Shown: one piece after another, positions 21,625 to 30,397 of the stretch
Layout of the letters: each line of letters opens with the position of its first letter
How positions within the stretch are numbered: position 1 is the first letter of the stretch
Source: Minisyncoccota bacterium
GTDB lineage: Bacteria; Patescibacteriota; Minisyncoccia; Phycocordibacterales; UBA9973
Direction of reading: 5' to 3'
DNA length: 41,170 bases
NCBI GenBank assembly: GCA_017991895.1
Contig: JAGOPR010000007.1
Coordinates: 1-41,170 of the forward strand
Made by a program: the position numbers and the translations under genes
Notes under the pieces: generated by a model
What the model saw: the letters and a program-made list of their open reading frames with translations, nothing else
What the model was told of the DNA's origin: nothing
The model's database searches: none

Positions 21625-24132
21625 ATGAAACAAAATACCAGCGCGCGCAACAAAGCTTTTGTCTTGTGGTTTGATGAAATCGGGAAAGGTGATGTAGGCA
21701 TCGTAGGAGGGAAGAATGCAAACCTCGGCGAAATGTACCAAAATCTCACGAGTGCTGGAGCAGGAAAAGGCGAGAAAATTGCCGTGCCGTATGGATTTGC
21801 AGTTACGGCTGAGAGCTATCGCTACTTTGTAGAAAAAAACGGTTTGGATGCAAAAATCAAAGGTATTTTGAAAGGTCTTGATACAAACAATATCAAGGCG
21901 CTTGAAAAAGCTGGTCACGCTGTGCGTGAAGCTATTATGGGAGCGACGTTCCCCCCAGAGCTCTCTGGTGAAATTGAAGAAGCATATAAAGCACTCGCTT
22001 TGAAACTCAAAATCAAAACAAAAGATCTCGATGTTGCTGTGCGTTCAAGTGCTACAGCTGAAGATTTGCCGGATGCATCATTCGCTGGACAGCAGGAATC
22101 ATATCTTAATGTCACAGGTGTCGACGAAGTACTTCTTTCAATCAAAAAGTGTATGTCATCGCTCTTTACGAACCGTGCTATCTCTTACCGAGAGCACCAA
22201 GGCTACGACCACTTCAACGTACTTCTATCAGTGGCTGTACAAAAAATGGCGCGATCAGATCGCGGTGCTTCCGGTGTACTCTTTACGCTCGATACAGAAT
22301 CTGGATTTAAAGATGCAATCATCATCAACGGCTCATGGGGTCTTGGTGAATACATTGTGAAGGGAATCGTGACTCCTGATGAATACGTAGTATTCAAACC
22401 AACACTCGCAAAAGGATTTAAATCTATCGTTGGGAAGAAAATGGGGAGCAAGGAAAAGAAACTCGTTTATTCTACCGGTGGAACGGAGGTAACAAAAGAA
22501 GCAATTACAACACCATCAGAACGCAATCGTTTTGTGCTTACTGACGAGCAGATTCTCCAGCTTGCTCGCTGGGGTGCAATCATTGAAGAGCACTACAAGC
22601 GACCAATGGATATTGAATGGGCGCTTGATGGAAAGACCGGCGGACTCTATATCGTACAAGCGCGACCTGAGACGGTAGAGAGTGGGAAGAGCGGTGTTGT
22701 ACTTAGTGAATATAAACTGATTGAAACTGGAAAACTTCTTGCAGAAGGCGCAGCTGTCGGAGCAAAAATCGGACAAGGAAAAGTGCGATACATTAAAGAT
22801 GCTTCACAGCTTTCCACGTTTAAAAAAGGGGAAGTACTTGTTACAGAAATCACTGATCCAGATTGGGAACCTATCATGAAAATCGCCTCTGCTATCGTCA
22901 CTGATGCTGGAGGACGAACAAGCCATGCTGCTATCGTTTCGCGTGAGCTTGGAATTCCTGCTATCGTTGGAACTGGAACGGCGACAAAAGTATTGAAGAA
23001 TGGAATGGATATCACTGTGTCTTGTAGTGAAGGAGAGGTGGGTAAGGTGTATGCCGGACTTCTTAAATTCAAACACGAGAAACATGACCTCAAGGATTTC
23101 CAGAAGCCAAATACTCCAGTGAAAATGATCGTAGCTGATCCTCAACTCGTATTTTCACATGCTAGTCTTCCTCACTCAGGGGTAGGACTCGCGCGTGAAG
23201 AATTTATCATTTCAAACTTTGTAAAGATTCATCCGAACGCGCTCATAAACTACAAGACGCTTACTGATAAGAAACTCAAAGCAGAAATAGATGCACTTAC
23301 AAAAGGATACGATGACAAAGTAGAATACTATGTAGAAAAATTGAAGTTTGGTATTGCTACAATTTCCGCTGCATTTTATCCATATGAAGTCGTACTTCGT
23401 TTTTCTGACTTCAAGAGTAATGAATACCGCGGACTTATCGGAGGCTCAATCTATGAACCGCTTGAAGAAAATCCAATGATGGGATGGCGTGGTGCGTCTC
23501 GTTACTATGATCCAAACTTTATGCAAGCCTTTGAACTTGAATGTCGCGCAGTAAAAGAAGTGCGCGAAGAGCTCGGACTTTGGAATTTGAAGGTAATGGT
23601 GCCATTTTGCCGAACTCCAGAAGAAGGAAGAAAAGTTGTTGCGCTCATGGAAAAGTATGGACTCAAGCGCGACAAGAAAGACAAGAAAGAGTATAAGGTA
23701 GTTGTTAAAAAAGGAAACATGAAGGCAGAGACTGTAACCGTAAAATCCAAGCTTGAGATTTACGTTATGGCAGAAATTCCGTCAAACATTCTACAAGCAG
23801 ACGAGTTTGCTGATATATTCGACTCATTTTCTATTGGCTCGAACGATCTCACTCAGCTTACTCTCGGTCTCGACCGCGACTCAAAGCTCATCGCACACAT
23901 TGGAAATGAGAGAAACGGTGCAGTACAGAAACTTATCACAGAACTCATTCGTGTCGCTCACAAGCGTGGTATGAAAGTAGGAATCTGCGGACAAGGTCCA
24001 TCAGACTTCCCAGACTTTGCAGCATTCCTTGTCGGCCTTGGTATTGATTCAATCTCAATCAACCCGGATACTGTACTTAAGGCTTCTCTCAACATTTCTG
24101 CAGTTGAAAAGAAACTTAAAGGAAAGAAATAA
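21625..24132 (+). CDS. ppsA: Phosphoenolpyruvate synthase
   Basis: 835-aa enzyme converting pyruvate, ATP and water to PEP, AMP and phosphate, the gluconeogenic entry step. The N-terminal nucleotide-binding domain includes GGKNANLGEM and DVAVRSSATAEDLPDASFAG. The swivelling phosphohistidine domain has GGRTSHAAIVSRELGIPA with catalytic H434. The C-terminal PEP-binding barrel includes MVPFCRTPEEG, FSIGSNDLTQLTLGLDRDS and the catalytic Cys C788 in GICGQGPSD. All the hallmark residues are present. Length is close to the usual 790-830. Its own terminator follows, and PEP carboxylase lies immediately downstream with its own promoter. Confidence 0.96.
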   Translation: MKQNTSARNKAFVLWFDEIGKGDVGIVGGKNANLGEMYQNLTSAGAGKGEKIAVPYGFAVTAESYRYFVEKNGLDAKIKGILKGLDTNNIKALEKAGHAVREAIMGATFPPELSGEIEEAYKALALKLKIKTKDLDVAVRSSATAEDLPDASFAGQQESYLNVTGVDEVLLSIKKCMSSLFTNRAISYREHQGYDHFNVLLSVAVQKMARSDRGASGVLFTLDTESGFKDAIIINGSWGLGEYIVKGIVTPDEYVVFKPTLAKGFKSIVGKKMGSKEKKLVYSTGGTEVTKEAITTPSERNRFVLTDEQILQLARWGAIIEEHYKRPMDIEWALDGKTGGLYIVQARPETVESGKSGVVLSEYKLIETGKLLAEGAAVGAKIGQGKVRYIKDASQLSTFKKGEVLVTEITDPDWEPIMKIASAIVTDAGGRTSHAAIVSRELGIPAIVGTGTATKVLKNGMDITVSCSEGEVGKVYAGLLKFKHEKHDLKDFQKPNTPVKMIVADPQLVFSHASLPHSGVGLAREEFIISNFVKIHPNALINYKTLTDKKLKAEIDALTKGYDDKVEYYVEKLKFGIATISAAFYPYEVVLRFSDFKSNEYRGLIGGSIYEPLEENPMMGWRGASRYYDPNFMQAFELECRAVKEVREELGLWNLKVMVPFCRTPEEGRKVVALMEKYGLKRDKKDKKEYKVVVKKGNMKAETVTVKSKLEIYVMAEIPSNILQADEFADIFDSFSIGSNDLTQLTLGLDRDSKLIAHIGNERNGAVQKLITELIRVAHKRGMKVGICGQGPSDFPDFAAFLVGLGIDSISINPDTVLKASLNISAVEKKLKGKK

Positions 24133-24138
24133 TAAAAT

Positions 24139-24160
24139 GACCTCTTCGGAGGTCTTTTTA
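24139..24160 (+). terminator. Terminator of ppsA
   Basis: GACCTC-TTCG-GAGGTC stem with the stable UUCG tetraloop followed by TTTTTA. Confidence 0.9.
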
Positions 24161-24178
24161 TTTTTACTATCAAGGTAG

Positions 24179-24184
24179 TACAAT
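24179..24184 (+). promoter_or_regulatory. -10 box (TACAAT) of PEP carboxylase
   Basis: TACAAT followed by exactly six bases (AAAAAT) and the ATG at 24191, so transcription should start at the initiation codon. Confidence 0.65.
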
Positions 24185-24190
24185 AAAAAT

Positions 24191-25708
24191 ATGAAATTAA
24201 AACGGAAAATTCCGACCACGATGGCAACTCAACATCCAGACCATGCCTGTGAGGCATTCTGGCATAAGGGTGGAGCTTACATTCCTATTGGAGAAGAAGC
24301 TAAAGAATCGTACCGAAACTTTTTTGAGCTCGGGATTGGTGAAGTGATGTGGGATTGGGAAGGCAAGCTTGTGGACGAGTCTGTCCTTGAGAGATTTGTC
24401 GCAAAGAACTATGAGTTTTTCAAAAAGTATCCAATTGGAAAAGATTTTTTCCTAACATTTAGACTACCGAATCCAAAAGTACAAACTGAGTTTCGCATGG
24501 CTCGTGCGCTTATGAACATCGCTACTTCAGCAAGTATGGCAAAGCGTATTGGCTGGCATACACCGCCACTTTTTGAGGTGGTTGTACCAATGACAGAAAA
24601 TGCTGAGGAGCTAATTGAAATTCAGAAAGCTTTTAAAGAGATTGTCTCACTAAAACATCCACTCAATCGTTTTGATACGAGCCTCTTGAACCATATTATG
24701 ATTGTTCCACTTTTTGAGCAGGCAGACACGATAATAAATGCAGATAAAATACTCGAGAAATACGTAAAGCTACACAAAAAGATATTTAAAGAAAATCCGA
24801 AGTATATTCGTCCTTTTGTGGCACGTTCTGATCCAGCACTCAACTCTGGAATATTGCCGACAGTGATGGCGATAAAAATTGCACTTTCAAGATTTAAGAA
24901 ATTTGAAAAGAAATTCAAAATTCCGATGTATCCAGTGATTGGGTGCGGAACACTGCCTTTTCGTGGAGGCCTCAACCCTATTGCTCCAAGCAGGTTTATA
25001 AATGAATATAAAGGTGTGCAGACAGTCACGATTCAGAGTGCTTTCCGATATGACTTTCCAAAAGCGAAGGTTATTAAAGCAATTAAAAAGCTCGATGTTG
25101 AGCTTCCAAAAGGTGAAATTGTAGAAATAACAAAAACTGAGGAGCAGGAACTTACTGATGCTATCCGACCGTTTGAGAACTACTACCGAAAGACGATAGA
25201 AGGTCTTGCGCCGGAAATAAATCAGGTTGCCTCGCATATTCCACGTCGTCGTGAGCGTGTGCAACACACGGGACTTTTTGGATACTCAAGAGGGATAGGG
25301 AAGGTTTCATTACCACGCGCGATTTCATTTACTTGTGCTCTTTACTCACTTGGAATTCCACCGGAGATTATTGGTACAGGACGAGGTCTTGCGCAAGCAC
25401 GTAAAGATGGAACTTTGAAACTCATCGAAAAAAATTATATAAATCTGAAACACGATTTGTATTTTGCTGGAAAGTTTTTGTACAGAGATGGTCTTGTCGG
25501 GTTCGCTGAAAAATCAAAAGCATGGCGCGATGTGCTTACAGATGTAGAAGAAATTGAAAAGTATTTAGGCAGGCCACTTGGACCGAAATACAAAAATGAA
25601 ATTGAACACCAAAGGGTTTCGGCAAAGATACACCGAGCGATTAAACGAGGGCATAAGCTTGGAGTGCTAATAGAAAATTGCGCGTGTTTGCGCCATAGCA
25701 TGGGCTAG
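24191..25708 (+). CDS. ppcA: Archaeal-type phosphoenolpyruvate carboxylase
   Basis: 505-aa enzyme that carboxylates PEP with bicarbonate to oxaloacetate. It belongs to the short archaeal-type family (PpcA, about 500 aa), not the ~900-aa bacterial type. Evidence: the N-terminal KIPTTMATQHPDHA signature, EVMWDWEGKLVDESV, FRLPNPKVQ, the central GCGTLPFRGGLNP motif, QSAFRYDF, and the C-terminal PRAISFTCALYSLGIPPEII/GTGRGL region. In archaea and a few bacteria this replaces the classical enzyme. With ppsA just upstream it would turn pyruvate into oxaloacetate in two steps, feeding the aminotransferase and fumarase encoded nearby. It ends abruptly at a repeat element. Confidence 0.93.
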   Translation: MKLKRKIPTTMATQHPDHACEAFWHKGGAYIPIGEEAKESYRNFFELGIGEVMWDWEGKLVDESVLERFVAKNYEFFKKYPIGKDFFLTFRLPNPKVQTEFRMARALMNIATSASMAKRIGWHTPPLFEVVVPMTENAEELIEIQKAFKEIVSLKHPLNRFDTSLLNHIMIVPLFEQADTIINADKILEKYVKLHKKIFKENPKYIRPFVARSDPALNSGILPTVMAIKIALSRFKKFEKKFKIPMYPVIGCGTLPFRGGLNPIAPSRFINEYKGVQTVTIQSAFRYDFPKAKVIKAIKKLDVELPKGEIVEITKTEEQELTDAIRPFENYYRKTIEGLAPEINQVASHIPRRRERVQHTGLFGYSRGIGKVSLPRAISFTCALYSLGIPPEIIGTGRGLAQARKDGTLKLIEKNYINLKHDLYFAGKFLYRDGLVGFAEKSKAWRDVLTDVEEIEKYLGRPLGPKYKNEIEHQRVSAKIHRAIKRGHKLGVLIENCACLRHSMG

Positions 25709-25908
25709 GATTAACGCAAACGGCGCATTTCTTCGTTGCTTCACTCGTTCGCTTCCGCAACTTACTCCAAGTACGTCTTGGTCGCGAGCTTCGATCACTC
25801 CTTACAGGAGCTGTACACCTTTCGCTTTCCGAGTACGGAATACTCAAGGTCTTGCGAAGCTCCAAGTATTCGCTTCTCACCTCTCACTGCATCCGTCTTC
25901 GTTAATCC
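25709..25908 (+). repeat. Stop-codon-adjacent repeat, copy 2
   Basis: Begins at the base after the PEP carboxylase stop codon. Its ends are imperfect inverted repeats: GGATTAACGCAAACGGCGCA on the left and, read from the other side, GGATTAACGAAGACGGATGC. It is about 200 bp long, nearly twice copy 1, with several internal short palindromes. The first ~35 bases (ACGGCGCATTTCTTCGTTGC and the following TCGTTCGCT block) and last ~20 bases match copy 1. No reading frame of interest is seen. Confidence 0.7.
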
Positions 25909-25922
25909 GAGTACTAGTAGAC

Positions 25923-25973
25923 GTAAAAGGCTCCAATGAAAAGGAGTCTTTTACATTGGAGCCGTAGTTTTTT
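25923..25973. terminator. Bidirectional terminator with alternative pairing
   Basis: GGCTCCAATG (25929-25938) pairs with CATTGGAGCC (25954-25963), followed by TTTTTT on plus and TTTTA on minus. A competing stem pairs GTAAAAGGCTCC with GGAGTCTTTTAC (one G-U pair), so two exclusive folds are possible. It serves the minus-strand gene ending at 25981 and possibly transcripts from PEP carboxylase. Confidence 0.75.
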
Positions 25974-25980
25974 AGCAAAT

Positions 25981-26550
25981 TTAGCGAAGTGCAAACAGTT
26001 CACCTTTCATGTAGGCACGAACGTAAATTTCAATGCCCTGACTTTTGTTTTCAAGTTCTGTCAGGAGTTCTCCTGGTGAGTACTCGTCCTCAAGGATACT
26101 GAATACTTGATCAGGATTTTCGGCCTTCAGTATTTTTAGTTTTTTAATCATTTCCTCAATCGCATTGTTATACTTATGTGTATCTTTACACCATTTGTAG
26201 TAACTTGCCCAGAGTACATTTGATATCAGAACGTAAAAACTTAGCCAAGTTCCGCCTCCACGTATCCAGTCCTCTCTTTCATGGGCTCCGCCAACAAGGC
26301 AAAAGTATATTGTGATAATAAAACCACAAACACTTGCAAGCATTGGTATTTTATAGCCCCAGCCCGCTATTCTGATAGGGTCAAAAAGTAGCACAATGCC
26401 TAAATAAATAGGCAGGAAGCTAAGCACAATCCAGAAAAACAGGTTCAAATCTAAATTGTGGGGAATCGCCAGATGGACAAAGTAGTAACCGATGGCAATG
26501 TATACGGTTAATTTGAAGTAGTCGGTTGTTTGTTGCATTTGTATTTTCAT
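25981..26550 (-). CDS. Membrane protein with cytoplasmic helical tail, family unknown
   Basis: 189 aa. Four hydrophobic segments (about residues 12-30, 35-55, 68-88 and 102-118), with tryptophans and a GGAHEREDWIRGG loop between the third and fourth. The last ~70 residues are soluble, charged and helical (NNAIEEMIKKLKILKAENPD ... SPGELLTELENKS). No family recognised. It has a consensus TTGACA/17/TAGTGT promoter and a leader dominated by a 17-bp hairpin, so expression is probably controlled at that leader. It is an isolated gene framed by terminators. Confidence 0.75.
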   Translation of the reverse strand: MKIQMQQTTDYFKLTVYIAIGYYFVHLAIPHNLDLNLFFWIVLSFLPIYLGIVLLFDPIRIAGWGYKIPMLASVCGFIITIYFCLVGGAHEREDWIRGGGTWLSFYVLISNVLWASYYKWCKDTHKYNNAIEEMIKKLKILKAENPDQVFSILEDEYSPGELLTELENKSQGIEIYVRAYMKGELFALR

Positions 26551-26560
26551 AATTTTTAAT

Positions 26561-26657
26561 TTACGAGGGTGATTAATAAAAAGCCGAAAGGTCAGAAACC
26601 CCTCGGCTTTTTATTAATCGTTTTCTTTACACTACAACTCTACGTAAATCATGTCAA
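26561..26657 (-). promoter_or_regulatory. Promoter and hairpin leader of the 189-aa gene
   Basis: On the minus strand: TTGACA (26657-26652), 17-base spacer, TAGTGT (26634-26629), then near the predicted 5' end a perfect 17-bp stem (26571-26587 with 26603-26619) whose 3' arm is GGCTTTTTATTAATC, terminator-like. CGAGGG inside the loop side (26605-26600) can instead pair with CCCTCG just downstream (26569-26564), giving an alternative fold. The ATG follows at 26550. This resembles a transcription attenuator. Confidence 0.62.
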
Positions 26658-26673
26658 ACCAGAGTGTGTAAAT

Positions 26674-26712
26674 AAAAAAGAACTCATTACACTTGTCGTG
26701 TTACGAGTTCTT
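26674..26712 (-). terminator. Terminator of the GtrA-like gene
   Basis: Minus strand AAGAACTC ... GAGTTCTT with a ~19-base loop and TTTTTTATTT after it. The left arm lies in the last codons of the gene and the stop codon is in the loop. Confidence 0.82.
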
Positions 26713-27108
26713 GGGGGAAAGTATCTTTTTTGAAAAAATGTAACTTACAACGCTGAAAATAATTGTAAGAATAATGAAGGCAATTGTGTAGCTAGCTTTG
26801 CATTTTTCAACCAATAAATACATTGAGGGCGGGGTTACAATAATAATTGTAGTTCGCATTAATAAGTAAGGTGCGAGCTGTTTTTTTAGATTTGACCCGT
26901 CTTTATTATCAAATGTGTATTTTCTTTGGAGGTAAAAACTTACAAGTAGGTTAACAATTGTTCCAATGAAGGAGGATACTGTATAGGGTATGTTTAGAGA
27001 TTCAATGCAGAACCACATTGTTCCATAACCTGAAAGTACAGCGATCGCACCTAAAATGATAAAAAGAATAATTTCCCTTGTTTTTCGACTTCCCGGTCTC
27101 TTTTCCAA
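26701..27108 (-). CDS. GtrA-like polytopic membrane protein
   Basis: 135 aa with four membrane helices (about 12-32, 40-58, 78-96 and 103-125) and the GtrA-type features: a first helix with FIILGAIAVLSGYGTMW, and between helices two and three the basic NLLVSFYLQRKYTF motif. GtrA proteins flip lipid-linked sugars or assist polysaccharide and cell-wall glycan modification. The start is a TTG codon at 27108, because an in-frame stop lies just upstream and no ATG fits. A role in surface glycan synthesis is inferred. Confidence 0.8.
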   Translation of the reverse strand: MEKRPGSRKTREIILFIILGAIAVLSGYGTMWFCIESLNIPYTVSSFIGTIVNLLVSFYLQRKYTFDNKDGSNLKKQLAPYLLMRTTIIIVTPPSMYLLVEKCKASYTIAFIILTIIFSVVSYIFSKKILSPKNS

Positions 27109-27168
27109 GTACTGTTGATTTGATTACCAACATACTACCTTTAGGCTTAGAAAAAGCAATTATTCTCG

Positions 27169-28557
27169 CTAGACCATTTTTCTTGGATCTACGATTTCAT
27201 CAAATTCTTTCTCGGTTGCGTAGCCTAGAGCCAGCGTTGCTTCTTTGAGCGTTGTGCCTTCGGCGTGAGCTTTTCTGCCGATTTCTGACGCTTTGTCATA
27301 GCCAATTTTTGGAACGAGAGCTGTCACGAGCATTAAAGAGTTGTCTAGATTCTTTTTAATATTTTTTTCTATTGGCTCAAGTCCATCGATACATTTTTCA
27401 GCAAACGAAACACAGCCATCTCCGAGGAGAGTAGCGCTGTGAAGGAAATTTGAGATCATCATTGGCTTGTATGTATTGAGCTCAAGCTGTCCGTTCATTC
27501 CACCCACAGATATTGCAACATCATTTCCCATAACCTGCGCGCAAATCATGGCGAGTGCTTCGCATTGGGTCGGATTTACTTTTCCCGGCATGATTGAAGA
27601 CCCCGGTTCGTTATCAGGAATTTTTATTTCCGCGATACCACCGCGTGGTCCGGATGAAAGAAAACGAATATCATTTGCGATTTTCATGAGAGATACTGCA
27701 ATAGTCTTGAGAGCTCCATGAGCTTCAACTATCGCATCATTTGAAGCGAGGCTCTCAAACTTATTTTCCGCAGTTACAAACGGAAGTCCCGTATGTTTCG
27801 CTATTTTCTTTATGGCATTTTCGGCAAAACCTTTTGGGACGTTAAGTCCTGTTCCTACAGCTGTAGCGCCAAGTGCTAGCTCGCGTAAATGCGGAAGGCT
27901 ATTTTCGATCGTACGGATTCCATGGTCGAGTTGTGATACATACCCACTGAGCTCTTGCCCGAGTGTTATCGGTGTTGCATCCATCATGTGGGTACGTCCA
28001 AGTTTTACGATATCGGAATACTTTTTTGATTTTTTTGCGATAGAATCACGAAGTTTTTTTATCGACGGCAAGGTTACTTCTTCAAGCTTTTTGAGCGCAG
28101 AGACATTCATCGCAGTAGGGAATACGTCGTTTGAAGACTGGGATTTATTTACGTCGTCATTTGGATGAAGGATTTTTTCTTTGTCGTTTAACGCCCCACC
28201 ATTTATATAGTGCCCTCGGTTTGCAATGACCTCATTTATATTCATATTGGTCTGCGTGCCCGAACCTGTTTGCCAGATGACAAGCGGAAATTCTCCATCG
28301 AGTGACCCTTCAAGAATTTCATCGCAAACACGGCAGATAATTTGAGCCTTTTCCTTTGGTAAATCAGTGAGTTCTGCGTTTGCAAGTGCAGAAGCTCGCT
28401 TTACAATAGCAAGCGCGTAAATAATCTCCTTTGGCATTCTGTCGGTCGAGCGAGCAATATTAAAATTTTCTATTGAGCGTGCGGTTTGTGCTCCATAATA
28501 AGCATTTTCTGGGACTTCTACTTCTCCGAGCGAGTCTTTTTCTATACGATTGTTCAT
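27169..28557 (-). CDS. fumC: Fumarate hydratase class II
   Basis: 462-aa member of the fumarase/aspartase superfamily that interconverts fumarate and malate. Seen: [18 protein letters not shown] near the N-terminus, [17 protein letters not shown], the helix motif [16 protein letters not shown] with catalytic His, TAENKFE, and the signature [10 protein letters not shown] (319-328). The [12 protein letters not shown] sequence is typical of class II fumarase rather than aspartase. A longer frame runs to 28656, but the chosen ATG at 28557 matches family N-termini and sits seven bases after a TAGAAT box. Homotetrameric and cytosolic by family. Confidence 0.93.
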   Translation of the reverse strand: MNNRIEKDSLGEVEVPENAYYGAQTARSIENFNIARSTDRMPKEIIYALAIVKRASALANAELTDLPKEKAQIICRVCDEILEGSLDGEFPLVIWQTGSGTQTNMNINEVIANRGHYINGGALNDKEKILHPNDDVNKSQSSNDVFPTAMNVSALKKLEEVTLPSIKKLRDSIAKKSKKYSDIVKLGRTHMMDATPITLGQELSGYVSQLDHGIRTIENSLPHLRELALGATAVGTGLNVPKGFAENAIKKIAKHTGLPFVTAENKFESLASNDAIVEAHGALKTIAVSLMKIANDIRFLSSGPRGGIAEIKIPDNEPGSSIMPGKVNPTQCEALAMICAQVMGNDVAISVGGMNGQLELNTYKPMMISNFLHSATLLGDGCVSFAEKCIDGLEPIEKNIKKNLDNSLMLVTALVPKIGYDKASEIGRKAHAEGTTLKEATLALGYATEKEFDEIVDPRKMV

Positions 28558-28564
28558 GAGAACT

Positions 28565-28570
28565 ATTCTA
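28565..28570 (-). promoter_or_regulatory. -10 box (TAGAAT) of fumC
   Basis: TAGAAT seven bases before the fumC ATG. It decides for the shorter start and implies a leaderless mRNA. Confidence 0.6.
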
Positions 28571-28673
28571 CCTGTTAAAGAACCTATCTCAAAATTAACC
28601 ACGTTTATAATAAATGAGAGTTGAATAAATATGATTCTTTCCTGTGCCACTAACACTCCTTTTTGGTTTTTGG

Positions 28674-28679
28674 TACAAT
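28674..28679 (+). promoter_or_regulatory. -10 box (TACAAT) of the 166-aa gene
   Basis: TACAAT six bases before the GTG at 28686. The longer frame would start upstream of this box, so the GTG is preferred. Confidence 0.6.
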
Positions 28680-28685
28680 GTGCGA

Positions 28686-29186
28686 GTGAAAGCTACTAAT
28701 AAAATCAAACAGCAAATCTGGAAGGGCCTATATCCTGTTTGGCCTTACGTTGCACATTTTTTCAAGTGGCTACATAAGGGTGGACGTCAGCATTACAAAC
28801 TTGGGTGGCTTGCGAACGGTTATAATCTGGAAGATTTAAAAAAGCACTTGAGTGAGAACTGGAATTTCGGCAATCATTTCGTTGCTTGGCATGACGAAGG
28901 ACAGGTTTTATCATGGCGCCGACTCGAGAGTTTTGAAAAGCAATATCATCTCCGAGTTTTTTCTGATGGAGAAATCCGTGGGCATTATGAATACACGCCA
29001 GAAGCTCGCCCTATAAAGCACTTCCGAGAAATAGGGGAAGAAGAAAGACGAGAAGATTTTTTGAAATTTCTTGGCGACTATGTGACTCAAGAAAAATGTG
29101 TTCGCATGATAGTTGCTGATAAAAAGAACTCAAACGAGCCTCAATTTACTTTTGATAAGGCTTGTGAAAAGTTCGCTCAAAATTAG
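28686..29186 (+). CDS. Conserved-looking hypothetical protein (166 aa)
   Basis: A soluble, aromatic-rich protein starting at [23 protein letters not shown]..., then [20 protein letters not shown], a [20 protein letters not shown] block, and an [17 protein letters not shown] strand pair; the C-terminus is helical ([16 protein letters not shown]). No family is recognised. The protein looks like a small alpha/beta domain with many Trp, His and Arg residues that could bind nucleotides or lipids, but nothing specific can be said. It converges with the ATP-grasp gene with only seven bases between stops. Confidence 0.78.
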   Translation: MKATNKIKQQIWKGLYPVWPYVAHFFKWLHKGGRQHYKLGWLANGYNLEDLKKHLSENWNFGNHFVAWHDEGQVLSWRRLESFEKQYHLRVFSDGEIRGHYEYTPEARPIKHFREIGEEERREDFLKFLGDYVTQEKCVRMIVADKKNSNEPQFTFDKACEKFAQN

Positions 29187-29193
29187 TTTAACT

Positions 29194-30387
29194 TTAGAAA
29201 ATTAAATCCCAAACCATGCCCGCAATGTTGCGGGGTTTTCCTTTTAGCGGGTTGTGGTGCAAGTCGATAAAAGGCATTGAGTTGCATTCAATTACACCGC
29301 ACCTTGGTTGTTCGCGCCATGAGCGTGTGACATCAATCATCATAAAATCAACTCCAACGAGAGAATCGTCTAGAACTTTTGCAACGAGTTCGAGCATTGC
29401 AACATTGTCTTTGTGAATTTCATCTGTCATGTCTGTCGCGCCACCACCTACTCCACGACTAGCCTTTTGACCGAGCGCGACTGTAATATTTTTTTCAGGA
29501 ATGCTTTCAGTTGTCAGATTGTTTCGAGCTAGTTCCTCTATAACTTCGTCTGTGACAGTAATTGTATGAAATATTGGTCCTTGTCGAAGTGGATTCTTGT
29601 TTTCTATATCTATGAGTTCGGAAATTTTATGAACACCATCTCCAACAACAGAGGCTGGTTCACGGCGTAAAATACCAGCCACTTTTCCGCCGACAAGAGT
29701 TCCTCGATGGACGAATCCTTTGTGTTCCTCTTCCATTACAAGGTATGGAGAAAGTACTTTCGCACACTTATATGCTTTTTTTAAATCATCGAGAGTTTCA
29801 ATGTGAATTGTTGTATGTCGACTGCGCGAGCCTCGTTCGGGTTTTATTATTACTGGCTTTGAAAGCGAGTTGAAAAGTTTTTTTGTTGCTCTCCACGAAC
29901 TCACAGCTCCACCTTTCGCTACAGGAATACCTGCCTCGGCAAATTTTTCCCGCATTATTTTTTTGTCATCCATCCACGCGAGACTTTTTGAGTCGATTGT
30001 ACCTTTGCGTGGAAGACCCATGAATGTTTTTGTTTGGCCTTTGTAGGTTGCGATGAAAGCTTCTTGTCCAACATGGAATAGGCGGAATTCACGCACGCGA
30101 ATTCCGCGCCGGATGGCTTCTTCCCACATTACGCGACTTCGTCCACCGGTTTTTGCATCGGGGGCATCTTTGAAGCTAGCGAGCCGAACCGCGACGAGAG
30201 ATTTCATTATGATAGGGGTTACATAATTAAAAAGTGGTCCGGACGCAATCGGCTCGAGGACTCGCCAAATCCATTCCATGGGGCGAGATATTGGCTGAAA
30301 AAATTTATCGAGCACGGCCGAAACCCACTCGAGTTTGTGGTTTACGGGAGCATTGCCACAGTCGGGGCAGGAAGCTTTCTTTTTCAT
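29194..30387 (-). CDS. ATP-grasp ligase, RimK/cyanophycin-synthetase-like, with N-terminal Cys motif
   Basis: 397 aa from the chosen ATG. The first residues, MKKKASCPDCGNAPVNHKLEW, hold a CxxC pair followed by a helical region. The ATP-grasp core includes DDKKIMREKFAEAGIPVAKG, KPVIIKPERGSRSRHTTI, a VMEEEHKGFVHRGTLVGGKV hairpin, GVDFMMIDVT, and the metal-binding IECNSMPFIDLHHNPLKGKPR. The closing 'GKPRNIAGMVWDLIF' resembles cyanophycin synthetase and glutamate ligases. It should ligate an amino or carboxylate group using ATP; the substrate is unknown, possibly a peptide or cell-surface polymer. A longer frame starts inside the adjacent palindrome and is rejected; TATACT lies nine bases upstream. 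Confidence 0.85.
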   Translation of the reverse strand: MKKKASCPDCGNAPVNHKLEWVSAVLDKFFQPISRPMEWIWRVLEPIASGPLFNYVTPIIMKSLVAVRLASFKDAPDAKTGGRSRVMWEEAIRRGIRVREFRLFHVGQEAFIATYKGQTKTFMGLPRKGTIDSKSLAWMDDKKIMREKFAEAGIPVAKGGAVSSWRATKKLFNSLSKPVIIKPERGSRSRHTTIHIETLDDLKKAYKCAKVLSPYLVMEEEHKGFVHRGTLVGGKVAGILRREPASVVGDGVHKISELIDIENKNPLRQGPIFHTITVTDEVIEELARNNLTTESIPEKNITVALGQKASRGVGGGATDMTDEIHKDNVAMLELVAKVLDDSLVGVDFMMIDVTRSWREQPRCGVIECNSMPFIDLHHNPLKGKPRNIAGMVWDLIF

Positions 30388-30397
30388 GATGGTAGAA

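Noticed and set aside
28558-28656. Longer N-terminus for fumarase (start at 28656)
   Set aside because: The family N-terminus begins near the ATG at 28557, and the extra 33 residues cover the -10 box and overlap the divergent promoter.
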